From the NCBI RefSeq assembly GCF_025583945.1, contig NZ_JAOEGU010000027.1, positions 1-56,022 of the forward strand: a stretch of 56,022 nucleotides of DNA, read 5' to 3'. The position numbers and the translations under genes were made by a program. The DNA comes from Methylobacter psychrophilus. GTDB taxonomy: Bacteria > Pseudomonadota > Gammaproteobacteria > Methylococcales > Methylomonadaceae. Positions 1 through 9,800 of this stretch are shown here, one piece after another. Numbering within the stretch: the stretch's first letter is position 1; each line of letters opens with the position of its first letter. The notes under the pieces are model-generated. The model saw nothing but the letters and a program-made list of their open reading frames with translations. It did not search any database and was not told where the DNA came from.

Positions 1-74
1 TGAACTCCAGGCAATTTTTTTAAGCTTGCCAAAATACGAGTCCACTCTTCATCACTTAATTTTATCCGCTTCAT
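1..74 (-). mobile_element. IS5-type transposase, N-terminal fragment cut by window edge
   Basis: Read on the minus strand from an ATG at 72-74, the first 24 codons give MKRIKLSDEEWTRILASLKK followed by LPGV. This matches the start I know for IS5-group (IS1031/ISL2-like, DUF4096) transposases, which begin with a short 'LSDEEW..IL..L' segment. The reading runs off the left end of the window, so it cannot be said whether the element is intact. Its 5' side faces the polysaccharide genes. No terminal inverted repeat could be identified with certainty between 75 and 316, and that stretch holds no other recognisable gene. The family assignment rests on only 24 residues. Confidence 0.5.
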
Positions 75-316
75 TTCATTCAAAATGGCTTATTCTACCG
101 GATTGGTGAAACGTCAACAGAACCTAGTCATTGTTGAAGATTTATAATTATAGCTTATTAGAAGTAGGTGCCGGAATATGATTCAATTTAGGCAACTCGC
201 AATAAATAAGCCCTACCTTATAGTACTCATGCGCTTCTACAGAAATAAATTAAGGCAGTGACACTCCAAAATTGGACAATGATTGGGCAGGATATTTTCC
301 ACATCCCTTATTAACC

Positions 317-1279
317 TTATTTATTCGCTGATTGGTTGTCGCAGAGAATTTTGACTACGTCCCTCATTCGCTTGCTGGCCTGCCACCCAAGTATCTTTTT
401 GGCTTTTTCCGGGTTCCCCTGGCTCCAGACAATTTCATTCGGCCGCATGAATTGGTCGCTTTGCAGGACATGTTCGGTCCAATCAAGTCCAAAGCATGCA
501 AAAGCTTGACTCACAAAATCCTTAAGCGAATTAGTTTCCCCTGTAGCAATTACGAAGTCATCGGCGTGGTCAGCCTGAAGAATGCACCACATTGCCTCTA
601 CGTATTCAGGTGCCCAACCCCAGTCTCTTGAGATGCTCAAGTCACCCAACGTTAGCTTTTCTGATGATCCACATGAAATTCTATGGGCCGCCTGAACAAC
701 TTTTTGTGTTACAAAACGTGCCGGGCGAAGCTCGGATTCGTGATTAAACAAGATGCCGTTCGCGGCGAACATATTGTGGGCTTCACGGTAATTTCGTACC
801 AGCCAGTGCGCCGCTGATTTAGCTACTGCGTAAGGGCTTACGGGATTAAAGGGTGTCTGTTCATCTGCTGGTATTCCACCGGTATCGCCAAAACATTCAC
901 TGGAGCCGGCATGATAAAATCTTGCCGGCAACTCCAGAAATCTGAGCGACTCAAGAATATTAAGAGTCCCGATGGTAATACTTTCAATGGTTTCTGAGGG
1001 TTGCTCAAAAGACAGGCCAACCGATGTTTGCCCGGCAAGGTGATAGATCTCATCCGGACGTGCTTTCGATATTGCTGTCAGTGTACTCTTGAAATCATGC
1101 GGTGCCATCGATAGTAAGTTGACCTGCCCTGAAATACCGAGTCGGGCTAGTGAATCAAATTTTGACGCCCCTGCATCCCTGGACGTGCCGAAAACCTGAT
1201 AACCCTTGCTTACCAGTAATTGCGCAAGGTAGGCACCATCCTGACCACCAATACCGGTAATGAGTGCTGTTTTCGTCAT
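317..1279 (-). CDS. gmd: GDP-mannose 4,6-dehydratase
   Basis: Extended short-chain dehydrogenase of 320 residues that likely converts GDP-D-mannose to GDP-4-keto-6-deoxymannose, the precursor of GDP-rhamnose, GDP-fucose or related deoxysugars for the neighbouring polysaccharide genes. Seen: the N-terminal nucleotide-binding loop TGIGGQDG (residues 8-15), the catalytic SSE (126-128) and the YxxxK pair Y150/K154, plus the family segment FNHESELRP. The length fits the shorter bacterial Gmd enzymes. The ATG at 1277-1279 is preceded by a GGAAAA purine stretch. It is the last gene of the minus-strand polysaccharide locus, 180 bases downstream of a membrane transferase. A related GDP-sugar epimerase/dehydratase is the main alternative, but the QDG motif favours Gmd. 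Confidence 0.85.
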   Translation of the reverse strand: MTKTALITGIGGQDGAYLAQLLVSKGYQVFGTSRDAGASKFDSLARLGISGQVNLLSMAPHDFKSTLTAISKARPDEIYHLAGQTSVGLSFEQPSETIESITIGTLNILESLRFLELPARFYHAGSSECFGDTGGIPADEQTPFNPVSPYAVAKSAAHWLVRNYREAHNMFAANGILFNHESELRPARFVTQKVVQAAHRISCGSSEKLTLGDLSISRDWGWAPEYVEAMWCILQADHADDFVIATGETNSLKDFVSQAFACFGLDWTEHVLQSDQFMRPNEIVWSQGNPEKAKKILGWQASKRMRDVVKILCDNQSANK

Positions 1280-1459
1280 TTCTTATTTTCCTATCAATTT
1301 TAATGCTGTTGAAGTTGTTAGTGCTCGGTGAAATACCATGTTCTGGCTCTAATGCTGCTGTCAATAGTTTTAAGCATAAATAATCAATATGTTAAATGAA
1401 CAAGAAGGCTTTATTCCATTTGACGGTGATGTTACCAGAATATTAAAGTTTTATTGTAA

Positions 1460-3037
1460 TTACTTTCTATTATCAGCAAGATAGGTTGCAGATAGGGGGT
1501 ATTTAATTAACACTTGAAGCCGGTATTTTTCAATAATATTCGTATTTTTATCATGCTCGTAATAATAGTCATGAAAACCATCTGAGCCGCTCCTGTTAGC
1601 GGGTGGTTTTATCCAATCCATTTTCCAGTATTTAATATAGTAATTTATGCTGGGCTCAAAAAACCAATCTATTCCCAGAGTGATTTTCGTGCTGGTGTTT
1701 GCCAGATTACTTGATTGTGTTTTCAATAAAGCCATTGCTTCTTTGGTCGATGCTTCATATTGCCAGTCTAAATAATATTTAAAATTAACGCATAAAAGAA
1801 AGTGGAGAGCAAGCACAAATCCTGAAAAATAGACGGGCAAAATCAGTAGCCACGAACGCTTTATAGTTTCCATTTGGCCAGGCAGACTAATCAACAAAAG
1901 TAATAATAAAGGGATAAAAAAAATGGCTCTTCTATCAGTTAAATAAGCGATCCCTAAAACATGATGCTGAATGATGCTGATTACAGAACTGATAATAATA
2001 AATCCCAAGAAAATCTGCGGGTAGTAGTGGGAGGACACGGCATTTTTTCTTTGCCTCAACCCTGTATATATCGTTAAAGACAGAGCTAGCACGATAAGCC
2101 AATACCCATATTTTGGGCTATCAAAAAGATACATTTTTCCATAGATTGTCTTTTTAATGATACTTCCTATAGTGTTAACTGAAAATCCATCAGTACCCCC
2201 TATTGCAAAAAGCTTTTGTGCATTTATTTTTCTTATAGGGATCGTGCAGGTAAGAAGCAAAAATGAAATAGAGGGTATAAAAAATAGCGAAAAATCTTTT
2301 GTTAGGTCTCGCAACAATCCTAATAGAGAAGTGCTGTCTGTACGGCATCTAATTCGCAAGTTAGACTCAATTAAAAAGCAAATAATCAGGCATGAGAAAT
2401 AAGGTAGCAAAAAGGATAAATTTGCCGTTACGGCTAAGGCAAACATTAAAGTAGATAAAATTGCAGTTTTTGAGCGAGTCAAATTAACAGATTTGCCATA
2501 CCCGCTGAGTAAGAAATATAACCCCATCATCATAAAACCCAAGCCCAGTGAATATCCTCTTGCAATGGAGAAAAAATCCATTAAATAAGGATGAAAAGCC
2601 AGTAATAAAGCCCCGAGTATTATTAATGATTTTTTAGCAACCAGCATCAACAACAGATAGCATGCGCTTAAATATAATGAGTATCCAAAAAGGCTGGGTA
2701 GCCTTATACAAAGCTCATTTTCACCAAAAATACTGGTACTTAGCTTTACAAGTAACGTATGGAGTAGGTGGTTATTATCAGGAAGAAGTCCTTGGTGGGT
2801 TTTGAAGAGAAATATCTGAGAAACAGAACCGGAAACATGCCAAGACAGCGTCACGGCTTCATCATGTGTCATCGACAGTAGCCAAGCCCGTATACATGCA
2901 CAAATAAACGCGGCGACCATGATAAGCACAGTAGTCAGCTTGTAAAAGTCTTTAGGGATTAGAATACTGTAAAATGGGGTGTAAATTTTCGGTGCTGGCC
3001 GCTCGAAACCTTGCAATGGATAGTTATCTTTGGCCAT
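1460..3037 (-). CDS. polytopic GT-C-like membrane glycosyltransferase
   Basis: A 525-residue integral membrane protein with roughly ten hydrophobic segments, starting near residue 35. The first large loop after the first membrane helix carries an acidic pair in the context MTHDEAVTLSWH. This is the position where GT-C enzymes (ArnT/PMT type) carry the catalytic Asp/Glu. It would use a polyprenyl-phosphate sugar donor on the periplasmic face. The C-terminal soluble tail ends LSATYLADNRK. It lies between the GtrA/GT2/GT-C cluster upstream and gmd downstream, all on the minus strand, but the 650-base gap upstream suggests its own promoter. The GT-C call rests on topology and the DE motif, and the acceptor is unknown. 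Confidence 0.6.
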   Translation of the reverse strand: MAKDNYPLQGFERPAPKIYTPFYSILIPKDFYKLTTVLIMVAAFICACIRAWLLSMTHDEAVTLSWHVSGSVSQIFLFKTHQGLLPDNNHLLHTLLVKLSTSIFGENELCIRLPSLFGYSLYLSACYLLLMLVAKKSLIILGALLLAFHPYLMDFFSIARGYSLGLGFMMMGLYFLLSGYGKSVNLTRSKTAILSTLMFALAVTANLSFLLPYFSCLIICFLIESNLRIRCRTDSTSLLGLLRDLTKDFSLFFIPSISFLLLTCTIPIRKINAQKLFAIGGTDGFSVNTIGSIIKKTIYGKMYLFDSPKYGYWLIVLALSLTIYTGLRQRKNAVSSHYYPQIFLGFIIISSVISIIQHHVLGIAYLTDRRAIFFIPLLLLLLISLPGQMETIKRSWLLILPVYFSGFVLALHFLLCVNFKYYLDWQYEASTKEAMALLKTQSSNLANTSTKITLGIDWFFEPSINYYIKYWKMDWIKPPANRSGSDGFHDYYYEHDKNTNIIEKYRLQVLIKYPLSATYLADNRK

Positions 3038-3236
3038 ATTGTTAATACTTCATAAAAAAAGAACCTGATTGGGTTGGAAATATTTTTAAATCAATAAGTT
3101 AAGTCGATCGTGAGACATCTCGCCAAATGTCATACTATTATAGGTAATTTCTATAATTCGTTTTCTTGAAGTAAAAAATTGTTTCAGGCCTTCGTTGTTT
3201 TTCTGGAAGTGAAATGAGCAGGTGAGTGGTCGAAAA

Positions 3237-3343
3237 TATACTCTGCGCGGTTACGGATACGGAAAACAGAAACACATTAACCCTTTGTAATATATGGTGT
3301 TAAGAAAATTTAAGAATCCGTAATAGTGACCGCGCGGAGTATA
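3237..3343. repeat. small inverted-repeat element (second MITE-like type)
   Basis: A 107-base segment bounded by near-perfect inverted repeats: TATACTCTGCGCGGT at the left and its complement ACCGCGCGGAGTATA at the right, one mismatch in 15. The inner sides also pair (TACGGAT/ATCCGTA). No open reading frame fits inside. Size and ends suggest a non-autonomous transposable element. I see only this copy in the window. Confidence 0.5.
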
Positions 3344-3395
3344 GTTCCTAGAAGTGGGGCAAGGCAGAGGTGTTTTCACAAAGCGTTTTGTACAT

Positions 3396-3497
3396 ACAGT
3401 CTTTCAGAAATTAAATTTCCAAATCTAACAGTAAAAAGTTTTTAAAATTAATGTTGTTTTGCACGATAGTTAGAAGTTATTTATCTGAAGGTCTATA
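3396..3497 (+). repeat. MITE copy 1 (divergent, centre lost)
   Basis: The left end reads CTTTCAGAAATTAAATTTCC (3401-3420) and the right end GAAGTTATTTATCTGAAGG followed by TCTATAG. These match both terminal repeats of the 114-base family seen at 41133-41246. The middle is unrelated AT-rich sequence without the central 31-base palindrome. It is a decayed or recombined copy in the gap between the GT-C gene and the GtrA gene. Confidence 0.65.
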
Positions 3498-3691
3498 GTG
3501 AAAAATGTCGAAGCGCGATAAACAACGTCGATTCATTACGTGCAAGATACTGAATATCCCCTTGTTGGGTACTCAGAGAGTAAGGCTGGATGGTTGGGGT
3601 CGCCGGAAGGCATATAATGGCAGCGTATTTTTGTTTCCTACAAGCAGCAAGAGCTCGTAGGGGAAGAATAGAAAATAGCGACTCCCCGAAC

Positions 3692-4273
3692 TTACGATAG
3701 TTTGAAAATAAAGTATTTTGCGAAAATAAAGTTGAACATCATACCGGCACCACTGCCTGCAGCAACTCCCCATACGGGTTGTGCGGCGACATTTTCCATG
3801 GTGGTTACCAGCGAGGCATAAAGCAGATAATTTACGGCGCCGCCTCCCATCATAACTGTTAGATAGCGGGCGAATTCAGAACACAGGGACAGACCTGACA
3901 TGCGTCCCTTGAACGTTAGTTGTCGATTGAGGAGCCAGGTAACAATCACTGCGCAAAAGAAAGAAGCTGCACGGCCCCAATAAATGCCAATATCTGCTTT
4001 TACCAGATACAGAACGCCTACATCAACAGCAAAAGCAATTCCGCCAACGAAAGCAAATAATATCAGCTCTTTTAATAGTCGTTTATTCTTTAACAGTCGT
4101 TCATTTTTTAATAGTCGTTTATTTTTTAATAATCGTTCATTTTTCAACCGTCGTTTATTTTTCAACAGTCGTTTATTTTTTAACAATTGGCAGACCTTGA
4201 ATAGATAAATAAGCAATACGCCGTAATTCATGGCGGCCTCTGGTGACGGTATCCAGTACAAAACCACACACAA
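3692..4273 (-). CDS. GtrA-family membrane protein with tandem-repeat N-terminus
   Basis: The C-terminal part (about residues 70-193) is a GtrA domain with four predicted membrane helices, beginning LLKELILFAFVGGIAFAVDV. GtrA proteins are thought to flip polyprenyl-phosphate sugars made by a partner GT2 enzyme, and that partner is the gene immediately upstream. The N-terminal 70 residues are unusual: a lysine/arginine/asparagine-rich stretch of six-residue repeats of the type LLKNKR, encoded by 18-base tandem repeats at 4072-4179. The longest frame overlaps the GT2 gene by about 100 bases. The true start is therefore probably later, possibly a TTG codon within the repeats, or the two genes are translationally coupled there. 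GtrA identity is firm; the start is uncertain. Confidence 0.7.
   Translation of the reverse strand: MCVVLYWIPSPEAAMNYGVLLIYLFKVCQLLKNKRLLKNKRRLKNERLLKNKRLLKNERLLKNKRLLKELILFAFVGGIAFAVDVGVLYLVKADIGIYWGRAASFFCAVIVTWLLNRQLTFKGRMSGLSLCSEFARYLTVMMGGGAVNYLLYASLVTTMENVAAQPVWGVAAGSGAGMMFNFIFAKYFIFKLS
4072..4179. repeat. 18-base tandem repeat (six units)
   Basis: Six consecutive 18-base units of the form TTAAYAGTCGTTYATTTT (plus strand) run from 4072 to 4179, with a partial seventh after 4179. Units differ at a few positions. Read on the minus strand they encode LLKNKR/LLKNER repeats of the GtrA-family protein. The first unit on that strand also contains the stop codon of the GT2 gene (4173-4175), so the array lies exactly at the junction of two overlapping genes. 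Confidence 0.9.
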
Positions 4274-5135
4274 GCGCCAATTGAGCGGACAGCATCAGGC
4301 CAACACTAAGAATGGCGGTCGGGAAGCGAGGTACAAGTCCGCTTCCAATATATTCAATAAATAGGGGGAAAGCTAAAAAAACAGAAATACTGGCGAGAAT
4401 TAATCCGATAATGCTAAAAAACTCAAGTGGCCGTTCAATCATATACAGGCGCATAATTGTTTTGAGAATGCGCAGACCATCGCGATATGTCGATAACTTG
4501 CTACTTGAGCCATCGGGACGAGCACCATAAGGCGTTTCGATTTCTCCGAAAGGCATGCGTAACTCAAGTGCATGAATAGTCAGTTCTGTTTCAGTCTCAA
4601 AGCCCGTTGTCAGTGCGGGAAACGATTTTACATAACGTCTTGAAAATGCCCGATAACCGGACAACATGTCAGAAAATTGACCGCCAAAAATATGACGTAC
4701 CGTGCCGGTAATTATTCTGTTACCAAATCGATGCCCGCGCCTGTAGTTTTCAGCTTCTCCTGCATCAATACGACAACCAATAACCATATCCAAATGGTCA
4801 TTCAAGAGCTTATCAACTAATTTAGGAGCAAAACTTGCATCGTAGGTTGAATCGCCATCTACCATTAGGTAGATATCTGCTTCAATATCGGCAAACATTC
4901 TTCTTACTACATTACCCTTGCCCTTTTGAGAAACATGTACGACTCTGGCACCTGCTGAATCCGCGACTTCCGATGTACGGTCGGTGGAGTTATTATCAAA
5001 AACGTAAATAATACTTTCCGGTAACTCTTTTTTGAAGTCGGCAACAACTTTTGCAATGGCCAGTTCTTCGTTGTAGCAGGGGATTATTACGGCGATACGA
5101 AAATCTGTTATGGATGAATTAGTTAATTGTTTCAT
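4173..5135 (-). CDS. GT2 glycosyltransferase, polyprenyl-phosphate sugar synthase type
   Basis: A 320-residue protein with an N-terminal GT-A domain and two C-terminal membrane helices (about 233-255 and 268-290). Motifs: AVIIPCYNEE (15-24), FDNNSTD (46-52) and the DxD-type VDGDST (D93, D95). This is the DPM1/GtrB arrangement, which transfers a sugar from a nucleotide donor to undecaprenyl phosphate at the cytoplasmic membrane. Its product would be flipped by the adjacent GtrA protein and used by a GT-C enzyme, and both types of gene flank it. The start overlaps the upstream GT-C gene by four bases (ATGA at 5132-5135), and the stop lies in the tandem repeats of the GtrA gene. The sugar is unknown. 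Confidence 0.85.
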   Translation of the reverse strand: MKQLTNSSITDFRIAVIIPCYNEELAIAKVVADFKKELPESIIYVFDNNSTDRTSEVADSAGARVVHVSQKGKGNVVRRMFADIEADIYLMVDGDSTYDASFAPKLVDKLLNDHLDMVIGCRIDAGEAENYRRGHRFGNRIITGTVRHIFGGQFSDMLSGYRAFSRRYVKSFPALTTGFETETELTIHALELRMPFGEIETPYGARPDGSSSKLSTYRDGLRILKTIMRLYMIERPLEFFSIIGLILASISVFLAFPLFIEYIGSGLVPRFPTAILSVGLMLSAQLALVCGFVLDTVTRGRHELRRIAYLSIQGLPIVKK

Positions 5136-6739
5136 TTATTGTTCTCTGCTTTATTTACTTCACAATAGGTGTATTCAGATTTTACTGAACCAAGGTATAC
5201 CGCCAGATGATTACAGCTAGTGCTGTTTAGGTAGAGATCAAGATTCGCCAAGCCTGCTTTCGCAAGATCCATCATGGCAGGAGTGTCTGACTCAAAAACA
5301 AGGAAGCTTTTGCCATCCCGATCTTTTGTTAATATTTTGGCCCGTTGCCAGTAAGCTTCCGAAACAGGGATATTGGATCCTATTTGAATAAAGGGAGCCT
5401 TTATATCCAGTGCAGGAATAATCCAGGCCAAAGGTTGCCCTACAAGGTAAACAGCTGCGGGTTCGGGGCCTGTAGAAATCGGGTTCGCTTCAACATGGTA
5501 TATGGTTTCTGACCATGGAGAATGTCCCCAATCCGGGAAGCCTCGTGAGTTAAACGTGGTAATCATAACGATAAAAAAAAGTGCCCCCGCTCTGGAAAAC
5601 GGACTGTTAAAAAAATTACCAATGGTAATAAATAACAGCAAAGGAATCAGGATTTCAATGGGGATAAGGTATCGGTATATTCCGAACATGTTTAGCCATA
5701 GTAAGTAACTGATGCTAAAAAATGCTACCAGAAAACTAACTTCTGAACTCCAGGGACGTTGCTCATGGCCGGTATTAAACAGTTTTACAACTCTGCTGGC
5801 TAATAAGCTTAAGGTTGCAACATAGGCAAAAAGCCAGCTGATCTGCTCATATTTTAATTCGGAAGCTCTATATGGATTGACTGTAATAATAGCGGGGTAG
5901 AAAATCTTTTCAAAAATAGTTTTGAGTAAAAAACGACCATCGTGAATTGGCACAAGCTTTGCAAGTTCCCCATGAAAAATATGATTAAACTGGGGGAATA
6001 AAGGATTTCCAAAGGTGCTCCAGACAGTAAACATCCAATAGCCACCCGTTGCCAGAAGGCCAACCAGGACGGATACGCCAAAAATAAATGCGATTTTTAA
6101 ACGTGTGATCCAGCTTACCGGGAGTACAAAAAAAGACAGGCAAATAGATAGTGCGTAGATTGAAATGACCAGCTTTAAGCCACAGCCTGTTCCGATCAAT
6201 AAGCCAGAGCATAATATCAGGGCGATAGTCGGATGTTTGTTATCACTAAGTGAGCCGGCAAAAGAAATAGCAAGCCATAGCGACAAAAGTACAAACAGAG
6301 TGATCAGGCTGTCATTCATCATTGTCCCGACTTCTGATAGAAAGCCAACTGACAGCACACCAGCCAATGCGAGAAGCAGCGAGTAAATGTTGCTTAACTT
6401 ATGTTTGCCCAGAACATTACCTGATATTTTGTAGACCAGGATGAAATTTAAACCTTGAATAAAACCAAGCAGAAAACCAACCGTTTGGGGACTAAGATGG
6501 GATATGGCTATAAAATAGACGACGTCCAAAAATGGGTTGAAATAGGTTTGTAGCCCGGCTGGTGCAAGATCGAGACTGAGACGATCGTTCAAGTAAGCGT
6601 AGGAATTGTATAAATGATAGTTTAGTAGATCCCAGCTCATATCCTGACCCAGCTTTACTGAATATAGTCCGAATGCCAGTGGAATCAGCAATGAAAAAAG
6701 CCAGCCAAGTGATCGGTTTAAAGTGGTTGAAAGTGCCAT
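5132..6739 (-). CDS. polytopic membrane protein, GT-C-like
   Basis: A 535-residue protein with about ten membrane helices. After the first helix it carries the segment GQDMSWDLLNYHLYN with acidic and aromatic residues, followed by PAGLQTYFNP. I recognise this arrangement from a widespread class of uncharacterised bacterial GT-C-like proteins. It overlaps the GT2 gene by four bases (ATGA), so the two are one transcription unit together with GtrA. A reasonable reading is that GT2 makes the lipid-linked sugar, GtrA flips it and this protein transfers it to a periplasmic acceptor. That is inference from neighbourhood; no acceptor can be named. Confidence 0.55.
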   Translation of the reverse strand: MALSTTLNRSLGWLFSLLIPLAFGLYSVKLGQDMSWDLLNYHLYNSYAYLNDRLSLDLAPAGLQTYFNPFLDVVYFIAISHLSPQTVGFLLGFIQGLNFILVYKISGNVLGKHKLSNIYSLLLALAGVLSVGFLSEVGTMMNDSLITLFVLLSLWLAISFAGSLSDNKHPTIALILCSGLLIGTGCGLKLVISIYALSICLSFFVLPVSWITRLKIAFIFGVSVLVGLLATGGYWMFTVWSTFGNPLFPQFNHIFHGELAKLVPIHDGRFLLKTIFEKIFYPAIITVNPYRASELKYEQISWLFAYVATLSLLASRVVKLFNTGHEQRPWSSEVSFLVAFFSISYLLWLNMFGIYRYLIPIEILIPLLLFITIGNFFNSPFSRAGALFFIVMITTFNSRGFPDWGHSPWSETIYHVEANPISTGPEPAAVYLVGQPLAWIIPALDIKAPFIQIGSNIPVSEAYWQRAKILTKDRDGKSFLVFESDTPAMMDLAKAGLANLDLYLNSTSCNHLAVYLGSVKSEYTYCEVNKAENNK

Positions 6740-6855
6740 ATAAGGTTATTTTAATTTTTGCCTTTAGAATGAACAAATAATTGTTCACCTATAAAATGAT
6801 TGAGTATTGGTAGTTGTATATATTTTCACGTCCATTGCTATTGATCGCATAGTTG

Positions 6856-9800
6856 CTAATTTGATCGATACAATGAAAGGGGGGCAGAGCCCCGTACAGA
6901 ATCAAAATTTAATTCACTCAGTATTTCTGCCAATATTTTCCAGGCCGCTTCAGCGCCCCAAGCATTTTCTGCAAACTCCAGGCTGTTATGGCTGATTTGA
7001 TTCCAGAGCATTTCATCTTGATAGAGTTTTACAATCATATCGGCAAATTTTGCGGCATCCTCTGCAACGAGAATGTTTTCACCATCGGTTAGGGACATAC
7101 CTTCTGTGGCCAGCGGTGTTGCCACAACAGGTAAGCCTACCGCCATTGCTGACCCGATCTTACCTTTTATGCCGGCACCGAAGCGTAGTGGTGCAACCGA
7201 GATACGCATCTTGTCGAATAATATATTCAGGTCTTCGATAAAGCCGGTGATGATGATATCTTCAGACCCCAATGCTTGTATATTGACCGGTGGATTACTG
7301 CCGACTGCATAGAAACGTACTCCTGGTAAGCGTTGGCGCAGTTGCGGCATAATTTCAGATACGAAAAACTGCACCGCATCGATATTGGGCGCATGTTGAA
7401 AGCTGCCAACAAAAATGATGTCTTTGCGTTCGTTAAATGGTTTATTCGTTCCCGGGACATCCATAATCAGCGGGAATACATGAAGCTTGGCAGCCGGTAA
7501 TTCAGGGCTAAGAAGTTCAAGCTCGGCAGTGCTAACGACAATCGAAGCATCGGATGCACGGATGGCCGCCAGTTCACGCTCTTTCATTTCTATGGCTGCT
7601 TGTTGTTTGGCTTCATCGGCATGAAGTTCGGCTTCACGAGACATGCGCAGAAAGTGCAGATCCACTGTGTGGAAAAGTACTTTGGCTTTGGGGCAAAGTG
7701 TGTGAATGGTTTTTAGATGACGTTCAACAACGGTTGGACGAAACAGGAGTGCCAGATCATAACGGTCGCCGCAATCCTTTAAATGCTGCTCAACGTTGGT
7801 GTAGTAAGGTGCATAAAGCACCTCTATGCCGACGCGTTGAAGGGCCGTGGTATATTCCGGCATATACAGAAAGTTGTCTTCAGGTATAAAAGTCACCTGA
7901 AAGCCCATCTCTCTTAGCAAGAGCAACAAATTAAAGCTGATTACTGAACCTGCATCCTGGTTGGGCGTAGGTGTGCAATGATCAATTACCAAAACACGGC
8001 GCGTTGCACGGCGATCTTTTTCATTATCTACATTCGTGCCATTAGGTTGGTGAGTTTGTAGGCGATTTCTCCAGCGTTCAAAAAGCTTTTTCGTATTTTC
8101 AATTTGATAAGCTTTTGTACCTTGTGTTGTGTCAGTACCTGACGTGATACCTTCATAATGTATAACGGTTGATAACGGCTGATAGATGACACGATAGCCC
8201 TTGTCACGAATTTTAAGCGCTAGGTCACAGTCTTCACAGTAGGCGGGGAGATAGTGTTCGTCAAAGCCGCCGAGTTCATCGAATAACACTTTAGGCACCA
8301 GAATTGAGGCGCCTGAGCAGTAATCGACTTCTCTGGCATAGTTATAAACGGGAAGCAATGGGTCTTGAAAACGTCCAAAATTCCACGCACTGCCATCTTG
8401 CCAAATGATGCCGCCCGCTTCTTGTAATCTTCCATCGGGATAAACGAGTTTGGAGCCTGCCAGTCCGGTACCCGGAAATTCCTGAAAAGTCTGTAACAGT
8501 TCATCCAGCCATCCCGGCATAACTTGTGTATCGTTATTGAGAAAATACAGGTAGTCGCCTTTAGCGACATTGACGGCAGCGTTACATGAGCGAATGAAAC
8601 CTTGATTTTGTTCGTTACAAATTAGCCGAATACCTTGAACATTGGCCAGCAGCTCTATTGAATTATCAGGCGAACAATCGTCCACGATAATTACTTCGAA
8701 TGCTACCTGAGGTTGATTCTCCGCAATGGATGCCAGGCAACGTAGCGTGTAATCAATTTGGCCATAAACAGGAATAATAACGGAGACTATCGGGTTTTGC
8801 GAGGCAGGTATTACCAGCATTTTTGCAAAATCAGTTGGATTGCCAATTTGCTGCATAACGGGTAGAACCAGAGCAGGAAAGGATGGCAAAAGACTACTGC
8901 TGACTAATAACAGATTAGGGAAATACTTTGCCAGTACGTTTCTATGCGCCTCTTTGGTTTGATAGCTCAAGGGCAGCGCTTGGTACCATTGTTTTAGCAA
9001 AGGTAAACCCTTCATTAAATACCGTTGTACCTGGAGTTTTGGGGTTAAAAGCCAACGCTTCGCTTCACGAATGGGCAAAGTGATTCGCCAGGAAGTGCTG
9101 GATATTATGTGCGCTATTTCTTCACTGCGATCGGTTAGGGATTGGTTGAGAGTGTCTATGGTTTGATTAAGGGTATCTATGGTTTGATTAAGGGCAACTA
9201 TTTGCTCATCGCGTTCAGCCAAAGTGATTCCAAGCGATTGCGCCCACTTCGAAAAACCCACATAGTGTTTAACCAAATCCAGCTTGTCCGGGTAAATGAC
9301 TGATGAATCAATAGCAGGTAATTTAGCATTGTGTGTTCCACAGACTGCCACAAAGTAAACCGGTTCTGCCAAATGTCCAGTATTCGGCTTTAAGTGATTA
9401 CCATCATCATGCCACGCGCGAAAGTTAGGCTGACCTCCTTCAAGAGGCTGAAGAACAGAACCCATTAATATACGCTGACCAAAATATTCAATAGTCGGGA
9501 ATTGCACTTTTAGTAAATCATCAAACTCTTTGAAATCAAGCTCTTTAACATGAAATTCATTATGTTCGCCGCTCTCTTCAGAATAGACAGGCCGATTGGG
9601 AGAAGAAATCACCAGTAATCCATCTGTACGTAGCACTCGTCTTATCTCTGAAAGCATAAGGGCTTGCTCGGCCAAGTGCTCAATGGTTTCGAAGGAAACC
9701 ACAACATCAAATGAAGCGTCATCAAAATCGAGAGCTGTCACGCTACCCTGACGAAACAGTAGATTGGCTTTTGTATAAGTGGCTGAGGCATGTTGAACGG

